From Thiocystis violacea (lineage in GTDB: Bacteria; Pseudomonadota; Gammaproteobacteria; Chromatiales; Chromatiaceae), in contig NZ_NRRG01000012.1 of the NCBI RefSeq assembly GCF_016583575.1, positions 32,594-96,593 of the forward strand: a stretch of DNA of 64,000 bases. Direction: 5' to 3'. Under the pieces are notes generated by a model that saw only the letters and a program-made list of their open reading frames with translations, was not told the DNA's origin and did no database searches. Shown in pieces: positions 27,249 through 35,619 of this stretch; the stretch's first letter is position 1, and every line of letters starts with the position of its first letter. A program made the translations under genes and the position numbers.

Positions 27249-27848
27249 ATGGGCATCAGTCTTCAGAAAGGCCAGAAAATTTCACTGGAAAAGGAAGCCG
27301 GTGGCGGCTTGAGCCGCATCGTCATGGGTTTGGGATGGGATGCCGCGCAGGGCAAGAGCGGCGGATTCCTGGGCGGTCTGTTCGGGGGTGGCGGTGGTGG
27401 CGAGAGCGTCGATCTCGACGCCTCCTGCCTGATGTTCGACGAGCAGGGCAACCTGCTGGATACGGTCTGGTTCCGCCAGCTCACCAGCTCGGACGGCAGC
27501 GTTCACCACACCGGCGATAACCGCACCGGCGAGGGCGAGGGCGACGACGAGCAGATCCAGGTCAATCTCTCGGCGATTCCGCCAACCATCAAGAGCCTGG
27601 TCTTCACCGTCAACAACTACACCGGCCAGGATTTCTCCCAGGTCGCGAACGCCTATTGCCGCATCATCAACGGCGCCAACAATGCCGAGATCGCGCGCTA
27701 CGACCTGAGCTGTCAGGGCACCCACTCGGCCATGATCATGGCCAAGATCTATCGGCACGGTGGCGAGTGGAAGATGCATGCCATCGGCGAGGTCGGGCAG
27801 GGTCGCACCTTCGAGCAACTGCTGCCGCAGATCCAGCCGCACCTCTAG
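27249..27848 (+). CDS. TerD-family protein with glycine-rich insert
   Basis: The 199-residue protein starts MGISLQKGQKISLEKEAGGG, with a Gly-rich insertion (SGGFLGGLFGGGGGGESVDL) in place of the short loop found in the other copies, then the Ca2+ loop [20 protein letters not shown]. The rest (FTVNNYTGQDFSQVANAYCR, YRHGGEWKMHAIGEVGQGRT) matches the TerX/TerZ-type TerD subgroup. The same GFLGGL insert type occurs in the C-terminal domain of the TerA-like protein at 31556, so these two domains are probably related. It ends 21 bases before the ATP-grasp start. Confidence 0.93.
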   Translation: MGISLQKGQKISLEKEAGGGLSRIVMGLGWDAAQGKSGGFLGGLFGGGGGGESVDLDASCLMFDEQGNLLDTVWFRQLTSSDGSVHHTGDNRTGEGEGDDEQIQVNLSAIPPTIKSLVFTVNNYTGQDFSQVANAYCRIINGANNAEIARYDLSCQGTHSAMIMAKIYRHGGEWKMHAIGEVGQGRTFEQLLPQIQPHL

Positions 27849-27869
27849 AGCCGGGTGGCGGAATTCCTA

Positions 27870-28901
27870 ATGACCCGCGTCTGGTTCAACCGAACCTTCT
27901 CCAATGTCCGCGCCCTCCTCGACCTTGTCCGGCGGGGTGACGAGGGCGGGGAATTCCATCTGGTCTGCACCCATACCCAGGCGAGCTTTCCCGGCTTCGC
28001 GGCGGCGCATGAATGGGCGTTGGAACCAGCCGGCCTGACCGGTCCGGGGTATATCGATTACTGCCTCGACTTCTGTCGCGAGCGGCGCATCGACGCGCTC
28101 TGGCCGGGCAAGGAGGCTCGTCTGCTGGCGGAGCATCGCGACCGCTTCGCCGCCGAGGGGGTCCGGGTTCTGTCGGTCGCCTCGCCCGAAAACCTGGATT
28201 TGCTGCACGACAAGGCCCGTTTTTCCGCCCAGGCTCGTCACTTCTTCATACCCACGCCCGACACGCTGGAATGTCGCACCCTTGAGGAATTCGAGGCGGC
28301 CTATGAGCGGCTGCGCGCGCTCCACCCGGTCTTGTGCATCAAGCCGGCCAAGGGGGTGAACGGCGCTGGTTTCCGCGTCATCGAGGAGGGACGCCGGGGT
28401 CTGGATATCCTGGTGCAAGGGGTGCTCTACGCGATCCATCTCGATGGACTGCGTCAGCTCTTGAGAGAGGCCGGAGCCTTCGAGCCCCTGTTGTTGATGG
28501 AGCATCTGGACGGCGCCGAGTATAGCGTCGACAGCCTGGGCGACGGCCGTCGACTGGTCGCGCTGACGCAGCGCCGCAAGGAAACCGGGGCTGGCTATGG
28601 TCAGCGAATAACCGCTCTGCCCGCCCTGACCCAAGCCGTGGCCGAGCTGACCGAGATCTTCGGGCTGACCGGACTCTTCAACGCCCAGTTTCGCGAGGGC
28701 CGAAACGGCCTGCGTCTGCTGGAGATCAATCCCCGCTTCGCGGGCGGCATCGGCTATACGGGCGCGACCAGCGTCAATCTCCCTTATCTCGCGCTTCATG
28801 GCCTCATCCGCGGATTCGCCGACGACGGCCCACCGCTGGTCGCGGAGGAATCGCGGATCCTGGAGGTTCCCGATTACGCGCGAATCGAGGTGGTGGTTTG
28901 A
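27870..28901 (+). CDS. ATP-grasp ligase of the Ter biosynthetic module
   Basis: This protein has 343 residues from ATG 27870 (MTRVWFNRTFSNVRALLDLV); a GTG at 27855 would add five residues. ATP-grasp features: the central KPAKGVNGAGFRVIEEG glycine-rich nucleotide loop (about residues 160-176), LLLMEHLDGAEYSVDSLGDG, FNAQFREGRNGLRLLEINPR (metal-binding Glu and Asn) and FAGGIGYTGATSVNLPYLAL. ATP-grasp enzymes join a carboxylate to an amine or thiol through an acyl-phosphate. In published comparative work on Ter systems, a gene of this type travels with PRTase, HAD and CitE-like genes and is predicted to help make a nucleoside-like compound. Its stop overlaps the next gene's start by four bases. 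Confidence 0.9.
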   Translation: MTRVWFNRTFSNVRALLDLVRRGDEGGEFHLVCTHTQASFPGFAAAHEWALEPAGLTGPGYIDYCLDFCRERRIDALWPGKEARLLAEHRDRFAAEGVRVLSVASPENLDLLHDKARFSAQARHFFIPTPDTLECRTLEEFEAAYERLRALHPVLCIKPAKGVNGAGFRVIEEGRRGLDILVQGVLYAIHLDGLRQLLREAGAFEPLLLMEHLDGAEYSVDSLGDGRRLVALTQRRKETGAGYGQRITALPALTQAVAELTEIFGLTGLFNAQFREGRNGLRLLEINPRFAGGIGYTGATSVNLPYLALHGLIRGFADDGPPLVAEESRILEVPDYARIEVVV

Positions 28902-30064
28902 GCCTGCGCCAGGTGCGACTGGACACGGGGGTTCTCAACGTCCGGGTGCGCGAATCGGTCTTCCCGCTCGACGATCTTTGCGGTTTCGCCGCGCGCGACA
29001 ACCGCAAGCGCGGTTTCCTCTTTCTCAGCAAGGTGCTCGGCAAGCACTGGCCGGCCACACCCGGACGGATGCGGGCGATCCACCAGCATCTGGCGTCTCG
29101 ACTCGACCTGGGGGCCGGCCCCTGGCTCTTCGTCGCCATGGCGGAGACCGCGACCGGATTGGGGCAGGGCGTCTTCGAGGCGATGCTGGAGCGGCAACCC
29201 GACGCCGAGGCGCTGTTCATCCACTCGACCCGATATCGTGTCGCCGGGCACTCGCCCCTGGAATTCCAGGAGCCCCATTGTCACGCCCCCGACCAGTTGC
29301 TGTACGCACCGATCCAACCCGAACGGTTGGCGCGCTTCCACGCGGCCCGCGAACTCATCCTGATCGATGACGAAATCAGTACCGGCGTGACGCTGTGTAA
29401 CCTGGTATCGGCCTATCGGCGACTCAATCCCCGGATCGAGCGGATCCACTTCGTCTCCATCACCAACTTCAGCGGTACGGATAGCGCCGAGCGTTTTTCC
29501 GCGCGACTGGGCCTGCCGGTCGAATGCGTGGCGGCGCTTCATGGGGACTTCGAATTCCAGCCGACGGACAGCCCGCTTACAGGGGAAGCGCCGGCGGCGG
29601 TCGGAGACAACCGGCGCGAGCCATGGCAACTCGCCGAGAACGCTGGGCGTTTCGGCATCGAACATCCCATCGAGATCGCGTCCGAGGAGCTGACTCGGCT
29701 CGTCGCCGGGCTTGTTCCCGGCGCGCGGATCCTGGTGTTGGGCACCGGCGAGTTCATGCATGTGGCCTTCCGCGTCGGCCTCGGACTGGAGGCGCTGGGG
29801 TTCATCGTCGCCGTGCAGGCGACCAGCCGCTCGCCCATCCTGACGGGCGCGGATGTCGAACGCCGACTCGTCTTCGGGGATAATTACGGCGAGGGCATTC
29901 GCAACTATCTGTACAACGTCGACCCCGGCGATCATGCCCTGATCATCGTCTGTCACGAAACGCCGCGCGATGGGCTGGACGACCTGACGCAGGCATTGGG
30001 GGCCGGTTGTCTCACCTTTCGCTACCCGAAATCGGCGCCGACTGACGATCCCCATCATCCCTAA
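28898..30064 (+). CDS. Phosphoribosyltransferase fused to TRSP domain (Ter biosynthetic module)
   Basis: This 388-residue protein starts at TTG 28898, overlapping the ATP-grasp stop. The first part (about 1-230) is a type I PRTase with the PRPP-binding loop ELILIDDEISTGVTLCNLV at about residues 150-168, preceded by VAMAETATGLGQGVFEAMLE. The C-terminal part (about 250-385) contains IRNYLYNVDPGDHALIIVC and VLGTGEFMHVAFRVGLGLEA, matching the TRSP domain known only as a fusion with this PRTase class; it is named after a conserved T-R-S-P motif, which I read here as TSRSP. The enzyme presumably links ribose-5-phosphate to a base-like acceptor. The substrate is not known. Confidence 0.9.
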   Translation: MSLRQVRLDTGVLNVRVRESVFPLDDLCGFAARDNRKRGFLFLSKVLGKHWPATPGRMRAIHQHLASRLDLGAGPWLFVAMAETATGLGQGVFEAMLERQPDAEALFIHSTRYRVAGHSPLEFQEPHCHAPDQLLYAPIQPERLARFHAARELILIDDEISTGVTLCNLVSAYRRLNPRIERIHFVSITNFSGTDSAERFSARLGLPVECVAALHGDFEFQPTDSPLTGEAPAAVGDNRREPWQLAENAGRFGIEHPIEIASEELTRLVAGLVPGARILVLGTGEFMHVAFRVGLGLEALGFIVAVQATSRSPILTGADVERRLVFGDNYGEGIRNYLYNVDPGDHALIIVCHETPRDGLDDLTQALGAGCLTFRYPKSAPTDDPHHP

Positions 30065-30131
30065 GCCACGGGGTCCGCGCGCGATTCGATCGCCGACCCC
30101 TGGCGGATAACCACGGTTACCGGAGGCAAGC

Positions 30132-30710
30132 ATGGCCATCAGCTTGAACAAAGGCGGCAACATCAACCTGAGCAAGGAAGCCCCCAACCTGGAGAACGCG
30201 CTCGTCGGGCTGGGCTGGGACGCGCGCGCGACCGATGGGCAGGCGTTCGACCTGGACGCCAGCCTCTTTCTGGTCAAGGACGACGGCAAGGTGCCGAGCG
30301 ACGCCTATTTCATCTTCTACAATCAGAAAACCTCGCAGGAAGGCTCGGTCGAGCACACCGGCGACAACCTGACCGGCGAGGGCGAGGGCGACGATGAATC
30401 GGTCAGGGTGATCCTCTCCAAGGTTCCGCCCGAGATCCAGCGGTTGGTGATCGTGGTCACCATCCACGACGCCGAGGCGCGCAAACAGAATTTCGGACAG
30501 GTCAGCAATGCCTTCGTGCGCGTCGTCAACCGCGACAACAACCAGGAAGTGGTCCGCTTCGACCTCTCCGAGGACTATTCCACCGAGACCGCCATGATTT
30601 TCGGCGAGATCTACCGCCACAGCGGGGATTGGAAGTTCAAGGCCGTCGGCCAGGGCTACACGGGTGGACTGCACGCGCTGGCGCTCCAGCATGGCGTCAA
30701 CGTGGGTTGA
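30132..30710 (+). CDS. terD: TerD-family Ca2+-binding stress protein, copy 2
   Basis: This 192-residue protein has the same length and layout as the copy at 25849: [40 protein letters not shown], the Ca2+ loop [40 protein letters not shown] and [20 protein letters not shown]. The two differ mostly in surface positions, which points to an old tandem duplication kept by selection. GGAGG lies just before the ATG. It sits between the PRTase gene and the coiled-coil nuclease-like gene. Confidence 0.95.
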   Translation: MAISLNKGGNINLSKEAPNLENALVGLGWDARATDGQAFDLDASLFLVKDDGKVPSDAYFIFYNQKTSQEGSVEHTGDNLTGEGEGDDESVRVILSKVPPEIQRLVIVVTIHDAEARKQNFGQVSNAFVRVVNRDNNQEVVRFDLSEDYSTETAMIFGEIYRHSGDWKFKAVGQGYTGGLHALALQHGVNVG

Positions 30711-30833
30711 GGCGCCCGCGACCGCGTCCCTGCGGCGGATCGGCGTCGCGGGATCGCCTTCGAGACCATCCTTTTTGTCTGGCCTGGGGCGCGGTCTGGC
30801 CAGATCGACGATTGAATCCGGGAGGATGACGCC

Positions 30834-31520
30834 ATGGCTGCAACGGCCGATGAGGTTTGGGATCTGTTGCGTGAACTGATTGCCGCGCAGAAGGAAACGG
30901 ATCGGAAATTTCAGGAAACGGATCGGAAATTTCAGGAATCCGCGCGCCTGTGGCGCGAAGAGAGCGAGGAATCCGCGCGACGCTGGAGCGAAGAGCGCCA
31001 GAAAACCGAGCGTCTGTTTCGGGAGGAGCGGCAACTGACCGAACGCGAGCAGCGCAAGACCGACCGGCAACTGAAGGAGCTGGGCAAGCAGATCGGCGGT
31101 CTGGGCGAAAAATTCGGCAGCTTCACCGAGGGGCTGGCCCTGCCTTCCATGGAGAAACTGCTGCGCGAGCGTTTCGGCATGGAGGTGGTGAGTCCGAGCG
31201 TGCGCGTCAGCAAGGCCGGTCGGCATCTGGAGATCGACGTGCTGTCCTACGCCAACGGCGACCTCAAGGCCGTCTATCTGGTCGAGGTCAAGAGCCATCT
31301 GCGCGAGGAGGCGATCGCCCAGATGAAGACCCTGTTGGAGCAGTTTCGCGTCTTCTTTCCGGAGCACCGCGACAAGCGGCTGTTCGGGATCCTGGCGGCG
31401 GTGGATCTCTCGGCGGCCATGCGCGAGCGCGCCTTGCGCGAGGGTTTCTATGTCGCGCGGATCCACGATCAAGTCTTCGAGCTGGATGTCCCGGACGATT
31501 TCCAGCCCAGGGTCTTTTGA
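30834..31520 (+). CDS. Coiled-coil PD-(D/E)XK protein (DUF3782-like)
   Basis: The 228-residue protein has an N-terminal helical half (about 1-100) that is almost pure coiled coil, with tandem repeats (KETDRKFQETDRKFQESARL and RREREQRKTDRQL-like runs). The C-terminal half (about 105-225) has the nuclease-like pattern: GRHLEIDVLSYANGDLKAVY supplies the Asp and LVEVKSHLREEAIAQM supplies E-x-K. This arrangement is that of the DUF3782/DUF1626 proteins common in cyanobacteria and phototrophic proteobacteria. Their role is unknown; the fold suggests DNA or nucleotide cleavage, or an inactive relative. Its place inside a Ter cluster, between terD and the TerA-like gene, is notable. Confidence 0.8.
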   Translation: MAATADEVWDLLRELIAAQKETDRKFQETDRKFQESARLWREESEESARRWSEERQKTERLFREERQLTEREQRKTDRQLKELGKQIGGLGEKFGSFTEGLALPSMEKLLRERFGMEVVSPSVRVSKAGRHLEIDVLSYANGDLKAVYLVEVKSHLREEAIAQMKTLLEQFRVFFPEHRDKRLFGILAAVDLSAAMRERALREGFYVARIHDQVFELDVPDDFQPRVF

Positions 31521-31555
31521 CGCATGTCGAGCAGGACGGATTTGGGAGTCAACAG

Positions 31556-32749
31556 ATGAATTTTTCACGCGGACAGCGGGCCAAGATCACGGACCTGGCG
31601 CCGAACGGCCAGCGCTTCTCGCTGGGCATCGCGATCAACGCGCCCGGACTGATCATCGATTTCGCCTGCTTCGGCCTGGATGCCGGTGGCAAGCTCTCCG
31701 ATGAGCGTTACATGACCTTCTTCAACCAGCCGTCCACCCCCTGCGGTGGCGTGGCGCTCGCCACCCCGGCGGGCGACATGGCCGGTTTTTCATTCGACCT
31801 GGGCCGGCTGCCGGCCAGCATCGAGCGGTTGACCATCACCGCCGCCATCGACGGGGCCGGGACCATGTCCCGGATCGCCAGCGGTCATATCCGCTTCATG
31901 GATGGCGGCAACGAGGTTGGGCGTTTCGCCTTCACCGGGAGCGACTTCGCCCAGGAGCGCGCCCTCATGCTGCTGGAGATCTACCGCAAGGACGGAATCT
32001 GGCGGACCAGCGCGCTCGGACAGGGCTTCAACGGCGGCATGGCCGCCCTGGTCGCGCATTTCGGCGGCGCCGTGGCGGACGAAGCGCCCGCCCCGCCGCC
32101 GACCCAGCCGCCCAAGCCCCAGTCGCCGCCGGTCAATCTGAGCAAGATCACGCTCGAAAAACGCGGCAATTCGGTCTCCCTGGAGAAGCAGGCCAACGCC
32201 GCGCATGGCGAGATCCTGATCAACCTCAACTGGAAAACGGTCCAGTCGCCCAAGAAAGGCTTTCTCGGCGGTCTCATGGGGAGCAATCGAACCGATCTCG
32301 ATGTCGGCTGTCTCTACGATCTCGCCAACGGTGAGAAGAGCGCGGTCCAGGCCTTGGGCGATACCTTCGGCGACTATCATCGTTCGCCCTACATCGGGCT
32401 GGACGCGGACGATCGCACTGGCGCCAGCGCGGGTGGCGAGAATCTGCGGATCAACGGCCAGCATTGGGACAAGATCCGGCGGGTGCTGGTCTATGCCTTC
32501 ATCTACGAGGGCGCGCCCAACTGGGCCGAGGCCGAGGCGCTGATTACCATCAAGACCCCTGGACAGCCCGAGATCGAGGTCCGGCTCGACTCCCACCGCA
32601 ACGATCGGCCCATGTGCGCCATCGCCCTGCTTGAAAACCAGGGTGGCGCGGTCAAGATCACCAAGCTGGTCGACTACCATCGGGGACACATGGATATGGA
32701 CCAGGCTTATCACTGGGGGCTCGAATGGGTGCGTGGCAGCAAGGGTTGA
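31556..32749 (+). CDS. TerA-like protein: two TerD-type domains joined by a proline-rich linker
   Basis: The 397-residue protein starts at ATG 31556 (MNFSRGQRAKITDLAPNGQR). Domain 1 (about 1-170) has the TerD fold signatures FACFGLDAGGKLSDERYMTF and SALGQGFNGGMAALVAHF, but the calcium loop GDNxTGxGxGDDE is absent (TPAGDMAGFSFDLG stands there). A Pro/Gln linker (APAPPPTQPPKPQSPP) at about 182-198 leads to domain 2 (about 200-397), with SLEKQANAAHGEILINLNW, GFLGGLMGSNRTDLDVGCLY, LDADDRTGASAGGENLRING and VDYHRGHMDMDQAYHWGLEW. The two-domain plan and the last motif fit TerA of classical ter operons. Loss of the acidic loop in domain 1 suggests a structural rather than Ca2+-binding role for that half. 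Confidence 0.88.
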   Translation: MNFSRGQRAKITDLAPNGQRFSLGIAINAPGLIIDFACFGLDAGGKLSDERYMTFFNQPSTPCGGVALATPAGDMAGFSFDLGRLPASIERLTITAAIDGAGTMSRIASGHIRFMDGGNEVGRFAFTGSDFAQERALMLLEIYRKDGIWRTSALGQGFNGGMAALVAHFGGAVADEAPAPPPTQPPKPQSPPVNLSKITLEKRGNSVSLEKQANAAHGEILINLNWKTVQSPKKGFLGGLMGSNRTDLDVGCLYDLANGEKSAVQALGDTFGDYHRSPYIGLDADDRTGASAGGENLRINGQHWDKIRRVLVYAFIYEGAPNWAEAEALITIKTPGQPEIEVRLDSHRNDRPMCAIALLENQGGAVKITKLVDYHRGHMDMDQAYHWGLEWVRGSKG

Positions 32750-33129
32750 TCCCGGCGCGCGGCCCAGGGGTTTCTATCGATGACCTCGACCGCCTCGGTA
32801 ACCGCCAGGCGACGCCTCGCGGCGGCGTGCCTCGCAATCGCGAGATCGAGGCGCGCATCCTCGGGTCCGCCAGCCGGCCGATCTTCTGGCCCTTCGTCGG
32901 CATCGGCGGCCGTAATCACGGCGTTCTGGAAAAACTGGACCACCTCTCGGGCCGAATCGTCGATAATTGCATCTTCTTCGCCTTGGACGATCGGCACGGG
33001 GTCTCCGAGGGCGAACTCTACGATCATCCGCTGAACGAATTCCCATCCTGGCTGAACGAGGCCAGGCGCAAGGGCCTCCTCGCCCGAGGACCGACCCGGC
33101 TGTTTCTTCATCCACTCGCAACCCACTGA
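32725..33129 (+). CDS. Hypothetical protein between the TerA-like gene and terB (uncertain)
   Basis: An open frame of 134 codons on the operon strand fills the 390-base gap before terB. It starts inside the end of the TerA-like gene (ATG 32725) and stops 12 bases before the terB start. The product has no domain I recognise; the middle reads FWPFVGIGGRNHGVLEKLDH and IVDNCIFFALDDRHGVSEGE. In favour: third codon positions are GC-rich as in neighbours and the gap would otherwise be long for this operon. Against: frames on the opposite strand are also open here and no homologue is known to me. Treat it as provisional. Confidence 0.35.
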   Translation: MGAWQQGLIPARGPGVSIDDLDRLGNRQATPRGGVPRNREIEARILGSASRPIFWPFVGIGGRNHGVLEKLDHLSGRIVDNCIFFALDDRHGVSEGELYDHPLNEFPSWLNEARRKGLLARGPTRLFLHPLATH

Positions 33130-33141
33130 ACAGGTGACACC

Positions 33142-33597
33142 ATGGCTTTTCAAGACTTTCTGAATAATCTCAAGACCAAGGCAGCCGAGCTGAAGAATGA
33201 GGCGATGAAGTTCAAGAACAAGGACTTCCTGAACGCCGCCGTGAGCGGCTCGGTGTTGGTCTCCATGGCCGACGGCAACGTCTCCTCCGAGGAGAAGCAG
33301 AAGATGATGCGCTTCATCGAGAACTACGAGGCGCTGTCCGTCTTCTCCAGCAAGGAGCTGATCGAGTCCTTCCAGAACGCCATGACCCAGATCGAGTTCG
33401 ACAAGGATCTGGGCGAGGCCAAGGCCTATGACGCCATCCGTAAGATGAAGGGCAAGGACGACGCCGCGCGCCTCATCCTGCGTCTGATCATCGCCATCGC
33501 CGGCGCCGACGGCAATTTCGACGACAGCGAGAAGCGGGTCGCCCGCAAGATCGCGATGGAGCTGAGTCTGAATCCGGCCGACTTCGAACTGGTCTGA
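33142..33597 (+). CDS. terB: TerB-family tellurite resistance protein
   Basis: This 151-residue all-helical protein begins MAFQDFLNNLKTKAAELKNE and continues with the TerB core: VSGSVLVSMADGNVSSEEKQ, FSSKELIESFQNAM, and the second half-repeat LIIAIAGADGNFDDSEKRVA. The paired acidic A-D-G-N-x-(S/D)-x-x-E motifs at about residues 46-53 and 118-125 are the likely metal-binding sites of the internally duplicated TerB fold. TerB works with TerC and TerD at the membrane in classical ter systems; no terC is in this window. The HAD gene starts three bases after its stop. Confidence 0.93.
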   Translation: MAFQDFLNNLKTKAAELKNEAMKFKNKDFLNAAVSGSVLVSMADGNVSSEEKQKMMRFIENYEALSVFSSKELIESFQNAMTQIEFDKDLGEAKAYDAIRKMKGKDDAARLILRLIIAIAGADGNFDDSEKRVARKIAMELSLNPADFELV

Positions 33598-33599
33598 GC

Positions 33600-34358
33600 G
33601 TGCGGCAACTGGTCTTCCTCGATCTGGATGACACCCTCTTCCAGAGCCGCCGCAAGTGCCCAAGCGATTCGGACCTGCATCCCACCGCTTACCTGGGGGA
33701 TGGCCGCGCCCATTCCTTCATGACGGCGAAACAACGGACCTTCTGGCGGCTCCTGGACGACCAGGCCACCCTGATTCCCACCACGGCGCGCGATCATGAC
33801 TCACTGCGCCGGGTGGATCTGCCGTTTCGGAGCTGGCGGATCATCGACTATGGCGGAATCATTCTGGATCCCGACGGGAAGATCGATGGGGTCTGGATGG
33901 AGCGCATGACGGAGGCGTCACGGGAATCCATCGGCGGGCTGACCGAGTTGCTGGACCTGGCGGAGACCTTCATCGTTCACCAGGGACTCGCGGCCCATGT
34001 TCGGATCATCGAGGACTTCGGTCTGCCTTTTTACCTGGTCGCCAAATACCGCGACGGCCGGGAAGCGGATCTCGACCGCTTGCAGCGGGAACTCATGCGG
34101 CCCTGGGTGGAGGCGCGCCCGGACACCCATCGCCTGCACCGTAACGGCAACAATCTGGCGGCGATTCCCCGTCGAATCGGCAAGGAGCAGGCGGTTCGCT
34201 ATCTGATCGAACGGCTCGGCCGCGATTGGGGCGATCTTCTGACCATCGGGATCGGAGACAGCCTGATCGACGGCGCCTTCATGGCCGAGTGCGACTACTC
34301 CATCACCCCGCGCGGCTCCCAATTGTTCGAGGAAACCCTGCGACGGGTGCGCCTCTGA
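33600..34358 (+). CDS. HAD-superfamily phosphatase of the Ter biosynthetic module
   Basis: This 252-residue protein starts at GTG 33600, three bases after terB. HAD motif I is FLDLDDTLFQSRR at the very N-terminus (nucleophile and general acid Asp in D-x-D-D-T). Motif II is in the TARDHDSLRRV region, the Lys of motif III is near RRIGKEQAVRYLI, and motif IV is TIGIGDSLIDGAFMAECDYS. This is a Cof/sucrose-phosphatase-like C2-type HAD. In Ter-associated gene sets it is the predicted phosphatase that would release a free nucleoside-like product after the PRTase steps. Its tight coupling to terB indicates co-transcription. Confidence 0.88.
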   Translation: MRQLVFLDLDDTLFQSRRKCPSDSDLHPTAYLGDGRAHSFMTAKQRTFWRLLDDQATLIPTTARDHDSLRRVDLPFRSWRIIDYGGIILDPDGKIDGVWMERMTEASRESIGGLTELLDLAETFIVHQGLAAHVRIIEDFGLPFYLVAKYRDGREADLDRLQRELMRPWVEARPDTHRLHRNGNNLAAIPRRIGKEQAVRYLIERLGRDWGDLLTIGIGDSLIDGAFMAECDYSITPRGSQLFEETLRRVRL

Positions 34359-34500
34359 GGCGTCGAGCGGTGCTTCCCCGGCGCCCTTCCGGCCTTTCGC
34401 GATCCCGCGAAGACGATCGACCCGTCGCGGCAATGGACGTTGGAGATCGCCCGCGCGGTCGCCATCTTCCAGTTCAGGAACGGACGAGGCGCCAGCATTC

Positions 34501-35619
34501 ATGAGCATCATCCGCGACCCCCCCGCCGGCGATCACTTTTCAGGCAGTTACCGACCCCAGGACGTTCATTTCCTGCTCAAGCCGATCGAGCTCGAACCGA
34601 TCGACCTGACCGAGAAGGAGCGTCTGATTCAGAGCGGACAACGCCATTACAGCGAGATGCTGAGCCGCGAAACCCTGCCATCGCCCCGCTATCTGGAGGT
34701 CTTTCACCAAGCCTTCGTCATGGGCCGGCGGCGCATGGCGCAAGGACTTCTCGACCTGGCGGCCATCATCGCGGCACGTCGCGCCGGCGAGATCACGCTC
34801 GTCTCCCTCGCGCGTGCCGGCACACCGGTCGGCGTGGTGCTCAAGCATGTGCTGGACGAGGTCTTCGGCCGTGACGCGGTTCACTATTCCATCTCGATCA
34901 TCCGCGACCGGGGTATCGACAGGAACGCCCTGTGTTTTATCCTCGACCAGGCGGCGCGCAATCCCACGGGACTGGCGTTCGTGGATGGTTGGACCGGCAA
35001 GGGCGTGATCGCCCGCGAGTTGTCGCGTGGGATCCGCGCATTCAACCAGAACCAGGGCGTGCGTCTGGATCCCGGACTCTTCGCCCTGACCGATCTGGCG
35101 GGGGTTGGTCGTGCCCCCTCGGACGAGGACTATCTGATTCCATCCAGCATCCTCAATGCCACCCTGTCGGGCCTCGTCAGCCGCTCGATCCTGAACGAGC
35201 GGATCGGCCCGGACGATTTCCATGGCTGCGTCCATTTCAGTGAATTCGCCCCGGCCGATCTCTCGGTCTGGTTCGTCGAGGAACTGCTCGGTGAGATCCG
35301 CGCGCGCCTCGACGCCGGCTACGCGCCCAATCCGAACCCGGTGGACCCGTCCGAGGGGCGGGCGCGCTCCGCGCGTCTGCTTGCCGCCATCCGCGCGAAC
35401 TTCGCAATCCTGGATGAGAACCTCATCAAGCCAGGCATTGGCGAGGCCACCCGCGTCCTATTGCGCCGGCTGCCGGAGCGGGTCATCATCCGCGACCCAG
35501 AGGCCCCGGAGGTCGCTCATCTCTTGCAGTTGGCGCGCGAGAAAGGGGTCCGGTGGCAAGTCGATCCCTCCTTGCCCTACCATGCCGTTTCGCTCATCAA
35601 GGGTATTTCAGATGCTTAG
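34501..35619 (+). CDS. StiP/PELOTA-type phosphoribosyltransferase-like protein (Ter biosynthetic module)
   Basis: This 372-residue protein starts at ATG 34501 (MSIIRDPPAGDHFSGSYRPQ). The first about 250 residues fit the family annotated as 'cysteine protease StiP', which fold analysis reassigns to PRTases: LVSLARAGTPVGVVLKHVLD, YSISIIRDRGIDRNALCFIL, and the PRPP-loop-like LAFVDGWTGKGVIARELSRG. The C-terminal part (about 280-372) reads ANFAILDENLIKPGIGEATR, VLLRRLPERVIIRDPEAPEV and HLLQLAREKGV, matching the PELOTA RNA-binding domain fused to this PRTase. It precedes the CitE-like gene with an eight-base overlap, so the two are translationally coupled. Its substrate is unknown. Confidence 0.85.
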   Translation: MSIIRDPPAGDHFSGSYRPQDVHFLLKPIELEPIDLTEKERLIQSGQRHYSEMLSRETLPSPRYLEVFHQAFVMGRRRMAQGLLDLAAIIAARRAGEITLVSLARAGTPVGVVLKHVLDEVFGRDAVHYSISIIRDRGIDRNALCFILDQAARNPTGLAFVDGWTGKGVIARELSRGIRAFNQNQGVRLDPGLFALTDLAGVGRAPSDEDYLIPSSILNATLSGLVSRSILNERIGPDDFHGCVHFSEFAPADLSVWFVEELLGEIRARLDAGYAPNPNPVDPSEGRARSARLLAAIRANFAILDENLIKPGIGEATRVLLRRLPERVIIRDPEAPEVAHLLQLAREKGVRWQVDPSLPYHAVSLIKGISDA

